Shown here piece after piece: positions 10,530-22,475 of a stretch of 64,000 bases of DNA. Location of the stretch: NCBI RefSeq assembly GCF_000699445.3, contig NC_067200.1:11449450-11513449 (forward strand), given 5' to 3'. How positions within the stretch are numbered: position 1 is the stretch's first letter; every line of letters starts with the position of its first letter. A program made the translations under genes and the position numbers. A model generated the notes under the pieces. That model made no database searches. It worked only from the letters and a program-made list of their open reading frames with translations, and was not told the DNA's origin. This DNA is from Schistosoma haematobium. Its lineage: Eukaryota; Platyhelminthes; Trematoda; Strigeidida; Schistosomatidae.

Positions 10530-11359
10530 AGGACATATTTCAAAAGAACGGCTACCCAATCAACTTCATCAAAAAGCACCAACGGCACACAGCATCAGAA
10601 CCCAAATCAAGCACAAAAATCAACAAAAGGATCACCCTACCGTACATACAAGGAATATCAGAAACCGCAACGAGACTGCTGAAAACCTTCGGGATAGGTG
10701 TGGCACACAAACCAACAAAATCATTACAATCAATCCTATGCAAACCAAAAGATGAAATAACAAAGGAAAACAAATCAAACATCATCTACAAAATAAATTG
10801 TACCAACTGCGACAAACACTACATCGGACAAAGCGGACGCCCCCTCCACCTACGTCTACATGAACATCAATTAGCAGTCAAACGCCATGATATCTCTTCA
10901 CTTATATCAATACACGTGGATAACTACGGACATTCATTCGATTGGGAAAATGTAGAAATCTTAGACAGAGGAAACTCTAAAAACACCAGAGAATTTTTAG
11001 AAGCTTGGCACTCAGGTCAATCAGCAATCAACAAACATATTGAAATCAATCCAATTTATCAACCAATCAGGAAAATCATGCATAAATATAGGGACAAAAA
11101 TCAAACCAATGGGAGACATAACCAAAACAAAGAAGTAAACAATGATAAATTTAAGGTCAACAAGAACCAATCAACATCGAGGTGCACAGAACAAGCTGTG
11201 AAACACATATGGAGAAATTCGAACACTTCACTTCTATCTGAAGTTTGTGCTGATGATGTCGTTCAGAAGAACGATGAAAGCTCCACGACCAAACCATCCA
11301 GCTCAGAGAACAAAACTCCACCAAAATATATTCATTATTTTTTGTTAAGGCGTTTTTAG
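10505..11359 (+). pseudogene. Penelope-like GIY-YIG endonuclease region (part 2)
   Basis: The frame is open from about 10505 to 11357-11359. After a linker ('KYLKDIFQKNGYPINFIKKH', 'LPYIQGISE') it encodes a GIY-YIG domain: 'NIIYKINCTNCDKHYIGQSG' with a CX2C pair between the two motif halves, as is usual in this clade, then 'RLHEH' and the catalytic-type 'REFLEAWHSG'. The last 50 or so codons run through the right terminal repeat and past the target duplication, so the natural stop is uncertain. It is fused in spirit to the reverse transcriptase at 8775-10529; one indel separates them. Confidence 0.85.
11208..11326 (+). repeat. Right terminal inverted repeat of the PLE, with hammerhead-like motif
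   Basis: On the plus strand CTGATGA (11250-11256) is followed by a strong hairpin TCGTTC-AGAA-GAACGA and GAAA (11276-11279). AGCT at 11279-11282 can pair with AGCT at 11300-11303, leaving C11304 as a possible cleavage base. Stem I is not convincing. Hammerheads are known in terminal repeats of Penelope-like elements. Confidence 0.55.
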
Positions 11360-11525
11360 TATTCTTGTTTTTTGTTCTATCATCAGAGGATGTTATTAGT
11401 TTGAGAATAAGGCTGGGTTTAGTGTGACATTTTGTTAGTCGCCTACTTATTCATTTTTTTAAAAAAATCCCACCACACATTATGATCAGTTAGTACCTGA
11501 CGGTTACAACTGTGGGATAAGTCGT
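11327..11525 (-). repeat. Right half of the dispersed repeat interrupted by the PLE
   Basis: It matches 32170-32357 closely, including 'TGTTCTATCATCAGAGGATG' and 'CAGTTAGTACCTGACGGTTA'. Together with 8409-8598 it forms one unit. Confidence 0.65.
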
Positions 11526-11995
11526 TGAGATATTAATTTTTGAATAGATTTCAGTAAGTAGTTTTACATCAGTAGAAACCGTTCAGTGACATTAATAGTG
11601 CGAACTGATCAGTTTTCTGCTTTTGTGTTTGACGATAGGAAAACAAACACTTTTGTCCAATTAACATACATGAAGTTATTTTAACCTCCTACACAAGAGC
11701 ATAAGATATTAATCAACTGTCAAATCTATGCTTGTTTTACTAGGACAACAAACAATGCAGATTAATATAGAGGCGATTAATGGAAATGGTTGAACTGCTT
11801 AATTTTTACATCAGTTACCCAATAATTGCATCAAAAGATACCACGTTATTGTCAAGTGATTGAATTTGGATGTTATAACGGAACGAATATTGTAGAAGTT
11901 GGATTTGTTTTATCGAATTATCATTATTATTGATCATAATCCTATCGTATAAATACTGAGTAGTTAAATTATTGCATATATTCCACCCCATCCCA
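11526..11995. other. Intron 1 spacer; nothing recognised
   Basis: AT-rich sequence with no recognised repeat or gene. Confidence 0.4.
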
Positions 11996-12005
11996 TAGAA
12001 AACTA

Positions 12006-12479
<474 letters not shown>

Positions 12480-12646
12480 TAGAAAACTAACTCGCTAAAA
12501 AAACGCTAATGGTTAAACAGCTAGTATTAAAACCTTAAATTCTTAGATTTTAATCTCTAGTAGGACCATGAATATGCATTGCTTTTAAAAGTTCTATACT
12601 AGGACATAATCACTATTCTATTGTTTTATTTTATTTATCTCTTTAG

Positions 12647-12961
12647 ACAGATATTACTGAATTATTTGAATTAAATGAATTAAAAAACAAATTGAACAAT
12701 TTAATACTGCTTATTAATGAATATCCAAAACAAATAAATCAAATTAAAAATACATTAAATTATCAAATGAAATTAATTATTGAAGAGATTAGTTTAAATA
12801 TCTATGAAATTATGAAATCACGTATAGATAATTTATCTAAATCATATGATAAATCTATTGAACATATTCGTGGTTCATGTAGAACACAATTAGCTAATAC
12901 AATCTCTGTATTAAATGGATTACTCAATACTGCTAAACGACATGATGGAACTTTAATTGAA
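12647..12961 (+). CDS. Exon 2 of the coiled-coil gene
   Basis: The acceptor 'TTATCTCTTTAG' ends at 12646 and the donor GTTAGT begins at 12962; 105 codons, phase 0 at both ends. The exon begins TDITELFELNEL, giving SQTDI with exon 1. It encodes a helical domain with 'MKSRIDNLSKSYDKSIEHIR' followed by 'QLANTISVLNGLL'. The arrangement (SQTD motif, leucine-rich helix, then a charged helix with QLANxIxVLxG) is what I remember for the DUF4709 proteins related to human C10orf67. No catalytic motif is present; a structural, perhaps ciliary or cytoskeletal role would fit but is inference. Confidence 0.75.
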
Positions 12962-15900
12962 GTTAGTTATTTCATTTTGTTCATGTATGAGATTTTTTTA
13001 GGGAAACTTGAAAATCATATATGAGGATTGTCCTAACTGTTGCTGCTACCTTGATGTGGTAGTCGGACTTGCCTATCATGATGAGCTATACTGGCTTAAA
13101 TAATCATTCCTCAAGGTTCTACCATGCCAGACAGGTCTATTGAAGTACCGTAAGACTAAAAGCAGCAAAACCAAGGTCAGAAGGCGAAGTCGTACGGCTG
13201 ACTGTACAGAGGTGTGACGGCAGTAAGATGTTTCCTTCAGATAACCATCATAACAGTGATGCTGTCTTCCCACTAGGAGGGTGGGTTAGAAAAGGTCGAC
13301 CCTGAAAATACACACCTCACCTTAACCCACGAATTCCCATCTCCGATAGTAAGGTCCCAACAAGTACAGAGCTAACACGAAAATTACTCACAAAAAGGTC
13401 GTGTGTGACTGATCTCAAGCAGTTGTCCTTTGAGAACTACGGTCACGCTCTCAGGTCTCTAAGACCACCTCTAGTCCAATTTCCTTTTCAGGTACCTTCA
13501 GAAGAACCCTTCCACGGTGTTCACAGTCGGGAAGTGATATCCGCTCTCATACCTCTAAAAGCACTCAAGTTCACTGTATGAGGACTGTAGAGTAGTCCTC
13601 AATTATATACGTTGATAATCAATATTTCGTCGGTTGATATGATCAGTGTGGCAAGCCCATTTGGCCACTGTATTATTTGTCTATTCATTGTAACTCAGAC
13701 TTTTAATTCACTATGTTAATTTCGGTGTGTATGATCGAATGCATGTCTGTACATTAACCCTTAAGCTATCCTCCTATTGGTTGCAATGTGCAGATAATCG
13801 ATAATTTATCCATACCCGATTAACTCTCAAAAATATATATGGGTTTTAAACACACACACACTCACTCTGTTTCGTGTGCTTGCTCACCGTACGCTTGTGG
13901 ATTTTTATTAATCATTAACAATAAACTATCTCTATAACTGGTGTTCAGGCTTCTCAATAATCTCGAGTAAATCCGCAATTCTACTAGGAAATTAAGCCTA
14001 CCTTAAATACTCAGTTTACGGAATATTATTTATTGGAGTCAGATATAGCGGACATTAGCCTCCACATCAGTTTATGATTATAAATACTTTTAAATTAGTT
14101 AATTTATTTTTCAGTGACCTAAAATAGTTTTTAGCCTGTTAGTTGCAGATATTGAAAAAACAGTCATAAAAGAATAGTAAATAACAGTAAATTAATAATT
14201 TGTGGCCCTTCGTATTTAATTACAAGGTTTCTAACATCATGTTGTGTAATATTTGTTTAATTCTTCTCATTGAACAGCAGTTATTGTGATCTTAAATACT
14301 CTGTGGTATGTTGGTCAGGATGAAACAAAGAATCTATGTGACTAAACCGAGAAGAAAATATTACATTTAATAACAGCTTTCTAAATAACTGACAGCAATG
14401 GTGTAGATCAGTGTACACGAGAAATTCGTAAATGGAGTTTGTTGGGATTGTAGAAGCCTATTACGGATTGAATCCGAGTCAAACAACCATGAAAATCTAG
14501 AAATTATTATATAACTACTTTGTCCTAGCAGAAGACTCTTCTGTCTATCCACGGATCCTTCATGGATCAAAATTGGAGCCTTTAGGTCCCATCTCTTTGA
14601 TACTCATCGGAGTGATATTACATGAGGAACTCTTGAATAAACCTGGGAAAACTATCAAGATATTCAGGAGAAACGTATAGTCATTCATGAATACAGGACA
14701 CCATAGGAAGTATCTCTTTAATATTAGATCAAGTATTTAGGTGAGGACCGTGAAGACTTCAAGGGTGCTTCAAAGTCAAGAAGATTTTCGACTAATTGTA
14801 TTGATGAAAACACTGAATGTATTAGATCTCTTATATTTTTGGGCTACTGAATCAGTATACGTTTGATCACTTACGTACTGGATTTGTTAATGTTTTCTCT
14901 GCACAAGATTCTAGCATATATCTTAGTGGTTAAGAAAACTGTTTGCTATAAATGAAACACCAAAACAATTGAAAGTTCATATTTATGAGAAATTCTAGGA
15001 ATGTTTTGAATCGTGGAAATGGAGTTAGAATGACGATAAAACTAAAATTAGGAGTATTTCATTGAAGAATGCGATTATTCTGATTCATGCTTTGTGAAAT
15101 GACATTCTCATACCCTTATTTCAAAAATTTCTGGGAAGAACTGGATCATTTTGTCATTATATTTGTATACCACTCACTTCAGTTATTCGAAGTATTAACT
15201 GTGTAATACTTACTCACATATTTCGAGTATTTCTTACTTAAATATTGTTCAGTTTTAATGATTGCAACTTTTAATTTATCATACTTTATAAACTGAAAGT
15301 TTAGTAACAATTTTGCTAATCATTTTCTATATAGCAGTCAATTTTATATCTAACCTTGAATGTTAACAAAGCGATAGTGATTGTTATATTTACCTTGGAA
15401 TATGTTTCCTTGAAGGTTCGAAATCTGTCAGTAGTACATAGTAACATATGCAAGACTAAGATCAACATTATTACTTTCTAAGAATTCTAAATTTATCTGT
15501 TATTCTTCATTGAAATGTTAACGAGGAATCACAAAGAGAACTCTCGAGTGACCATTAACTATTTCAGTGATTATTTCTAGATTTTTTGTTTATCAATATA
15601 AGGTCCATATTCCATTGATAAAGTTTGGCTTATAACTTGTCGATCTTGTTAACAACATTCATTAGACCTTATTTCTGAGTGAAGATTAATTTATAAGTAT
15701 GTTATTAAAGTAGAGAGCACTCTTTTATCTTTATTCAATAAAGTTATGATTGAATTAATCAATTTTCGCTGTTCTTTCTTAAGTAATATTTTGGTACACT
15801 TACTTCAAAACTAGTGGATTTCAGCAGTGTCGAATACAAGACGATTATTCACTAATGCAATGGAAGATGTTTGATCAATATCCTGAACTAATTGAAGTTA

Positions 15901-16158
15901 GATATATAAACCATTAGGTACTGGGTCTAAAGATTAAGCACTCAACGCGTGTTTCGATTTTCCTTGTTCAGTTCACGATCTAGTCATGGATTCCAACTGC
16001 TGATGGTCCTGCACTAAAGTGAAACAGATGCCTAGTGTCCCATGATTTTCAGTAATTGTCTAAGAATAATTTATGATGTTGACTATGAGAATTATAAAAT
16101 TAAACTGTTGAATAGTTTTCCTGTAGTTCGGTTAGTAATGAACATTATTTTTTCTCAG
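12962..16158. other. Intron 2; one GC-richer repeat-like block
   Basis: The block 13025-13620 is GC-richer than its surroundings, starts near 'ATGAGGATTGTCCTAAC' and ends near 'GGACTGTAGAGTAGTCCTCA'; it looks like part of a retroelement (perhaps a 5' untranslated region) but I cannot place it. A short CA run lies at 13848-13862. The rest is ordinary intron. Confidence 0.4.
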
Positions 16159-16455
16159 AATTCACTTCGTAAGCGAGTTGTGGAATTAGAAACTGTCTTA
16201 CAACAAAATGAATTAGATATGAAATGTCTACAAGAAAAATTCAAAGAACTGGAAGACAAATACGACTCATTAAATCTTGAAATGCCAAATATTGTTATTT
16301 CAAGGAGTTCCTCAGTGGAATTAATACCAACACGAGCCATTCCACCTGTTTCTGTTGTACTAGTTCATGAAGACAAATCCGTACAAGTCGATTCTTTTGA
16401 TAAAAAGAAGGAGTCACTGGAGAAAGAAATAAAAAGTCTATTAGAGCAGATTGAG
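16159..16455 (+). CDS. Exon 3 of the coiled-coil gene
   Basis: The acceptor 'TTATTTTTTCTCAG' ends at 16158 and the donor GTCAGT starts at 16456; 99 codons, phase 0 at both ends. Two coiled-coil segments (about residues 1-38 and 78-99 of the exon, with 'RKRVVELETVLQQNELDMK' and 'KESLEKEIKSLLEQIE') flank a non-helical linker. The linker includes 'SRSSSVELIPTR' and 'EDKSVQVDSFD'. KSVQVD resembles the GIQVD class of LC8 dynein-light-chain motifs. Confidence 0.75.
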
Positions 16456-17487
16456 GTCAGTTTTGTTCTTAACAGATAAACTATTAGTTTTGACCAGTAA
16501 CAATTCAGGTGACTTAATTCCTTATAGTCAGATTCGCTTCATATGTACATACTTTACATAATGTTAGTACTGAAACTTGTCTGATAAAGAACGCAGCATA
16601 ATAAACATTTTTCATAGAACATAACGGTAATATACTGTATTAGATGTCATGGCACCGGATTAGCAAACCTATTATGAAATAAATGTACAGATGTTGTTAC
16701 TGATGAACATAACTCTAAACGCAGTAGGTTTAGCACAATCTCTTTGCAAATTATTATCGATCAGCTGATCATACTTAAAATCAAGTGGTATGTTACCTGA
16801 CAAATATCTCAGTCGCATTACCAATAATTGCGTGATTCAAGTTCCAATCCAATATACGTTTCAAGAAAATCTAAATTATTGAAATAAAGACCGAAAAATT
16901 ATGAAGAGTTCTGAAACTCAAAATTAGGGGGAAGACAAGAATCGGATGCACCTACGTCATTGCAAACGATGTTGAGCCATATCATTCAAAGTCTCTAACC
17001 TCCGGTTACGATAATCACGCAAACCCCAATCAGGTGGTCTACATCTACTAACATGGCTCGATCCAATAGTTGATAACGTCGTGGACTGATGGAATGTTTT
17101 GGTTTGGCTGCTCATAGCTTCTTACAACTTACTTCTACACCAGAAAACATAACCCATCGAAGTAGGCGGGAGTTGCATAAACTTATCACATTTCCTAACC
17201 TTCTCAGTTGATTAAAATTCACTGCCTCACTAATCGATATAATATCATTACCTAATACTCCATCCCTAACCTAAGCTTTTCTCACTGGATGGTCTCAAAA
17301 TACACAAGGAATTCTTCGAAGATAACTGTCTAGAGCTTGATGGTTTTTATTGGTGGTCTTGCAACTGTCAGTCCATGATTTAATCTATGTAAAACAACAA
17401 TAATAACGATCGAAAATCAAGTACAGTGATAACATTGAACCTTATGATGTAAATAGTACTCCTAACATTCATGTTTATTTTATAAAA
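16456..17487. other. Intron 3, 5' part; possible old LINE remnant
   Basis: A block at about 16930-17390 is more GC-rich and unlike normal intron, suggesting a decayed LINE, but no domain can be read. The rest is AT-rich. Confidence 0.3.
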
Positions 17488-17499
17488 CTTTCAGATCCT

Positions 17500-18666
17500 T
17501 ACTTACATACTTACGCCTGTTACGCCTAATGGAGCATAGGTCGCCGACCAGCATCCTCTAACTCACTCTGTCATGGGCCTTCCTTTCTAGTTCCATCCAA
17601 TTCTTGTTCATTTTTCTCATGTCTATCTCCATTTCTCGGCGTAATGTGTTCCTTGGTCTTCCTCTTCTCCCTTGGCCTTCAGGATTCCATGTGAGGGCTT
17701 GTCTTGTGACGCAGCTGGGTGCTTTCCTCAATGTGTGTCCTATCCACTTCCAGTGCTTCTTCCTGATTTCTTCCTCCACTGGGATCTGGTTTGTTCTCTC
17801 CCACAGTACGTTGTTGCTAATAGTGTCCGGCCAATGGATCTGAAGTATTTTGCGTAGACAATTGTTAATAAACACCTGTATTTTCTGGATGATGGCTTTT
17901 GTAGTTCTCCAGGTTTCTGCCCCATACAGTAGAACTGTCTTGACATTTGTACTGAAAATCCTGACCTTGGTGTTGGTTGACAGTTGCTTGGAGTTCCAGA
18001 CGTTCTTCAGTTATAGATATGCTGCTCTTGCCTTACCGATCCGCTCTTTCACATCTGCGTCAGACCCACCACGTTCATCAATGATGCTGCCCAAACATGT
18101 AAAGGTTTTTACATGTTCCAAATCTTCTCCGTCAATTGTGATTGGATTGGTGCATTCTGTGTTGTATCGGAGAATCTTGCTTTTCCCTTTGTGTATATTG
18201 AGACCTACTGCTGCTGAGGCTGCTGCTACACTGTTCGTTTTCTCCTGCATTTGTTGTTGCGATTGCGATAGGAGGGCAAGATCATCTGCGAAGTCTAGAT
18301 CGTCCAGCTGCATCCTAGGTGTCCAGTGTATCCCGCGTTTCCCTTCAGATGTTGACGTCTTCATGATCCAGTCGATGACCAGGAGAAAGAGAAAGGGTGA
18401 GAGTAAGCAACCTTGCCTAACACCGGTCTTCACTTTGAACGACTTTGTCAACTGTCCTCCATGAACGATTTTGCAGTTTAATCCATCATATGAATTCTGT
18501 ATAATATTGACTATCTTCTGAGGCACGCCGTAGTGTCGAAGAAGTTTCCATAGTGTTGTTCTGTCCACGCTGTCAAATGCCTTTTCGTAGTCAATGAAGT
18601 TGATGTAGAGTGATGAATTCCATTCAATTGATTGTTCCACAGTGATCCGTAGAGTTGTGATTTGGT
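17500..18666 (-). mobile_element. 5'-truncated RTE-type LINE copy with reverse-transcriptase remnant and TSD
   Basis: Flanked by 'CTTTCAGATCCT' at 17488-17499 and 18667-18678, a 12-bp target duplication. The minus strand encodes the palm of a non-LTR reverse transcriptase: 'FIDYEKAFDSVDR' (catalytic D), 'TGVRQGCLLSPFLFLL', and 'LDFADDLALLS' (FADD box), then the thumb and C-terminal region. The main frame spans 18640-18011 and continues in shifted frames to about 17558, so one or two indels break it. Motifs match the RTE clade (SR2-like). The endonuclease is lost by 5' truncation. Confidence 0.9.
18011..18640 (-). pseudogene. RTE-type reverse transcriptase fragment
   Basis: A 209-codon open stretch inside the LINE copy 17500-18666. 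It begins within the fingers/palm (EQSIEWNSSLYINFIDYEKA), holds the QGCLLSP and FADD boxes and ends after 'SIIDERGGSDADV'. Catalytic aspartates are present, but the N-terminal half and endonuclease are missing, and the C-terminal part (17558-17875) lies in another frame. Not a host gene. Confidence 0.9.
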
Positions 18667-18804
18667 CTTTCAGATCCTAGATATTCACATTTGAACTAGT
18701 CATGTTTTCTTATAATATATCTGTACAAATATCCAACAAGAAATATTAATAACAATACTAATTGACTATGAATATTTGTTTGAAAACTTTTTTTTCAATT
18801 TCAG

Positions 18805-19098
18805 GTTCTTAAATCTGCTTTAAGTGCTGTCCAATCACAAGTGAGGTCATTAATTGAACAACGTGACCAATCAGAACAAAAGGTTAATGGATTAAATAAT
18901 CAGTTGAATGACTTTAAAACAAACTATGTTAAATTAGAAAAACAATTACTTGATAAAACTAATGAATTAACAATGTATAAACAGAAAGTAACTTCAGCTG
19001 AATCACGACTTAATGAAATGTTAGCATCAATGAATAATTTAAGATCGGAGAAAATTAAATTAGAAAATGATTATGCAAATAATCGAGATAGTGAAATG
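18805..19098 (+). CDS. Exon 4 of the coiled-coil gene
   Basis: The acceptor 'TTTTTTTCAATTTCAG' ends at 18804 and the donor GTAAGA starts at 19099; 98 codons, phase 0 at both ends. It starts VLKSALSAVQSQVRS and is one continuous predicted coiled coil, with heptad-like runs such as 'GLNNQLNDFKTNYVKLEKQL'. The exon lies outside the tandem duplication, so only one copy exists in the window. Confidence 0.8.
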
Positions 19099-19140
19099 GT
19101 AAGACTTCCAATTATACATGTTGTCTTCTTAATTTAGTAT

Positions 19141-19690
19141 TGTTATAACTGTACCCTGTGTCCGGTTAATTTATAACATAATGATACCGCCAATTAAAGA
19201 ACAGTGAATTATCGACCAGACCAATGACGCATAAAACCTGTACGAGCAGTCTAGAGTCTTTATCGGTCCGGCTTACCGCCTAGCCCCACCTGTTGAGTTC
19301 AGAACACTAATCTCAACCTCTGCGATATGAACCATTTATTTCAAACATACTAGGTTTATATACAAACCAAACAGACCACATCACACCATAAAATAGGAAA
19401 CAACATTTGTACAAGATTTAGCCATATGTGGCAGTGAATGTAGGAGACTATAATTAATAAACTGGGATTAACTTAAGAATGGCAAATCGTATAATAATAG
19501 TTCATGGGTCAAAATAAGACTCATAATAAGAGGGACATGAATATGAATAGTTTAGTTACTTAACAATTATACGATAAAAAATATACGTTTAGTATTTGTC
19601 CATAAATGGATCCCAAAAGTTACCATTCATTATTCTCATCGGGATATAACAAGTATAATAAAGTTAAATCGGTTGAGTAATTGATTTAAC
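19141..19690 (-). repeat. LTR-like fragment of a second LTR family (minus)
   Basis: The sequence matches the copies at 36225-36665 and, inverted, parts of 20713-21047. On the minus strand it has a TATATAAA box ('TTTGTATATAAACC') and ends GTTATAACA. It looks like an LTR missing its first part; no internal coding region is attached. Confidence 0.5.
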
Positions 19691-20712
19691 GGATGAATTG
19701 AAATATTCTTTTTCTAATCTATGGTATACTACGTTCCTACCATTATAATACGATACTAAAACTGGTCTGGGTGACTGAGTTTATAGTACAGCTAGATTAA
19801 ATACTAGGAAGATCTGTTATACTAGACCATGTTATATCAAATAAACAATACAAGACCAAGAATAGAGAACTGAAATAACGCCAGACAATATTTCACACAA
19901 TTACAAGCAGTTGCTTGCAATGAGTCTGCATTGGAAATCAATAAAGGCTAAGTCACACATTTGATAGTCAGTAAGTTGAGTGCCTATTTGTCTACACTCG
20001 ATGACCAATCATATTTGCTTTCATTACTACACATCAATAATCTACGAATGATCAATCTGTAAGTTCTGGTCAAATTCGGGTTAATGTACACTGTAGTAAA
20101 TAATTAATAATTTACAGTTTTCATTGAGAGATTGATAACCTCTGCTCATTAAATCAGCTCAGAGTCGATCATACTGGTTTAGATTCATCCACTATTAATT
20201 TTCACGTAGATCGTGAATTTCAGTATTCCTTCACACATATCTTTCAATTATTTCTTTCCGAATCATACAATACACTCCCTATTAACCGTGTTTAGATTTT
20301 ACCTATTAAATTAAATGATTTGACAATGAAGTGTGCAACAAATTATATTGAAAAGTTAAAAACTATCTTGATTAATAACATTCACTATTAAGGCATTTAT
20401 TGGTGGGATAACGTTTATTACATTCTCAGAAGAATTATAAATCATAAACTATTAGAATAATTATTTCACTGAAATAATCCTTACAATTCTCTTTTACACC
20501 AATAGGACATTAAATTGCTTAGGACAAATAAAGATTTACCTGCGTGCACGATCCACTCACTCTATACTAGTTACCCAGTCACTACTGTCCTACAAGGCTT
20601 CAACACAACTCAAATTGAGAACAAGTGATTCGTCTGACTAGTACGTCTATCAGTAAACAATCAACAACTGATATTTAAGTACAAAAGGTAGGGAAATATC
20701 TATATGATACAT
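19691..20712. other. Intron 4 spacer; nothing recognised
   Basis: AT-rich sequence between two inverted LTR-like fragments. No gene or other repeat recognised. Confidence 0.35.
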
Positions 20713-21047
20713 TGTTGTAACGGGCGGTGTCCGAATAACTGATACTGATACACGGTATGCTATATGCTAACCCCCCAACTGATTAATTGAGCGAGAACAC
20801 GAGAGTGAGCACGAAAGCATACTGGACTACCTAATTGTTAAGTCTCGATAAGCATAATGAATGGTAACTTTTGGGATCCATTTATGGACTTGACTGGCTG
20901 GGCTAGGTGGAAAGCAGGACCAATCAGGACTCTAGACTGCTCATACGGGTTTACGCGTCATTGATCTGACCAATAAGTCACTGCTCTCTAATTGGCGGTA
21001 TTAACACGTTATACATTAACAGGGCACACAGGCCACAAGTTATAACA
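20713..21047 (+). repeat. Internally deleted solo LTR-like fragment (plus)
   Basis: It starts TGTTGTAACGGGCGG and ends GTTATAACA (TG...CA ends). Its 3' half is the reverse complement of 19141-19300, and 'TAATGAATGGTAAC' matches inward sequence near 19620. Relative to that copy it lacks about 350 bp of the middle, including the TATA region. No target duplication is evident. Confidence 0.5.
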
Positions 21048-21548
21048 CTACTACTCCTGATTGGCTTGCCATATCACACATCAAATGCCTATCTATCTAG
21101 GAAAGCAGTCAATCACTTTTTTCTTTCCCCACACAACATTTCATACTATATGGAACCAAATAAAGCACAGAAAAAGAAACCTCGTATAGATCTATGTTAT
21201 GCTGACACCATTAACTGTTCGTCCCAGCGCACTCAACAAGACAAATCATACATGAGAAGTATAAACACTAAAATTCGATCATATTTATAAAACATTAAGA
21301 ATGCAATATAAATGTAAAATTCCTCTGACGGTCAAAAAGACAGGATATTTGCAGTTTAAAGTTAACTGAACCTTGGTAAATCTACATTAAGCTTTTGTGG
21401 ATGCGACTGTTATTATACTTCCTAAAAGTATGTTAATTCATGATTTCAAATAGTTCTTGAAAATGAATATCAATGAGAATAGAGACAGCATGAAATGCTT
21501 ACTGTCTATTAACTTTATTCGTTTAACGCTTAATACAAACAATGTGGT
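21048..21548. other. Intron 4 spacer up to the duplication boundary
   Basis: No gene or recognised repeat. A 74-codon open frame at 21066-21290 has no splice support and no domain. Confidence 0.35.
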
Positions 21549-21804
21549 TAACGAATATGTTCATAAGTTAGAACAAAACTGTTATGTCTATGCATATGCT
21601 TAACTGGCTTTTTCTTGATACTGACACACCGAGTCAGATAACGTGTAGTGAAAACATAGAGACTGGTGAAAAGGGTTTATTTGACTACCAAAATATATCA
21701 AAATGGTCCGCCAACACACAAGTAAAACTCATATTTTTGCTTCGAAGATTTTCTCCAATTTCGGATTCAAGTGCTAAAGCAATCTGTGTTATCTAGGAGC
21801 GACT

Positions 21805-22307
21805 TTGACCTCCAACTGCTTTGGTACGGGCGACAGTGAGGAGAGTCGGCCCTCGCTCTCGAAATGCTCTCACATGGCCACATATATATAGCCTCCGTCA
21901 GGAAAGTCCTACTCATTGCCTCATCGTGGTGGTGTTGTTTACGAAATTGAGAGGACGAAAAGCGAATGTCTGGCACTTTAACCGGGTTGGTGGACACGGA
22001 GAGTCCACCTAGGGGAGTTGGAAAACTCTGATTTCAAATCAATAGTGCAAGTGGGCTCCAGTATCTTGAAGGAACCAATTGTTGGTCACCGGCTACCATG
22101 AGACTGCACCTCCTTACGTTGCTTCACTATTCTGTGGATTAGACCTCTGGGTCAAAGGCTCGAGTAGTTGCCTCCTAGGAGAACCACCTGCTTCAGTCTG
22201 GGCACCCAAGCAGTATTCCAGCCCTCACATAAGTAGAATGATGAGGTATGGCGCACATGTATTTGGTGCCTCCTTGTACCAATGTTTATGTGTTTAAATA
22301 AATAAAT
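21805..22307 (+). mobile_element. SINE-like ~480-bp family, copy R2
   Basis: About 503 bp, related to R1, ending in an AAATAAATAAAT tail. Flanked by 'AGGAGCGACT' (21795-21804) and 'AGAAGCGACT' (22308-22317), one mismatch. Compared with other copies it carries more substitutions, so it is an older insertion. Confidence 0.7.
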
Positions 22308-22475
22308 AGAAGCGACTAACAAATCCGTATCAACCATTCAAGAAGCAGTTCTTGTAGTAGTTGTTGACAATAATCAGTGTGAATCTACTGAAGCATGAAA
22401 CTACTTCAGGAATATCCAGTGTTTTCGACAAAACAAAGATGATAAATTAAGCTTTGTAAGTTTTTCCTTTTTCAG

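Larger units (their letters stand above)
8599..11326 (+). mobile_element. Penelope-like retroelement (2728 bp) with 12-bp TSD
   Basis: The insertion is flanked by 'TATATTCATTAT' at 8587-8598 and 11327-11338. A related repeat at 31985-32357 has the same flanking sequence joined without the insert (empty site near 32170-32182). The ends carry 119-bp inverted repeats, 8635-8753 and 11208-11326, with one difference noticed. An inner hairpin pairs 8599-8620 with 8753-8774. Inside are a Penelope-type reverse transcriptase and a GIY-YIG endonuclease in one long frame with a single break near 10.5 kb. It resembles Cercyon of S. mansoni by memory. It lies in intron 1 in the sense orientation. Confidence 0.85.
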
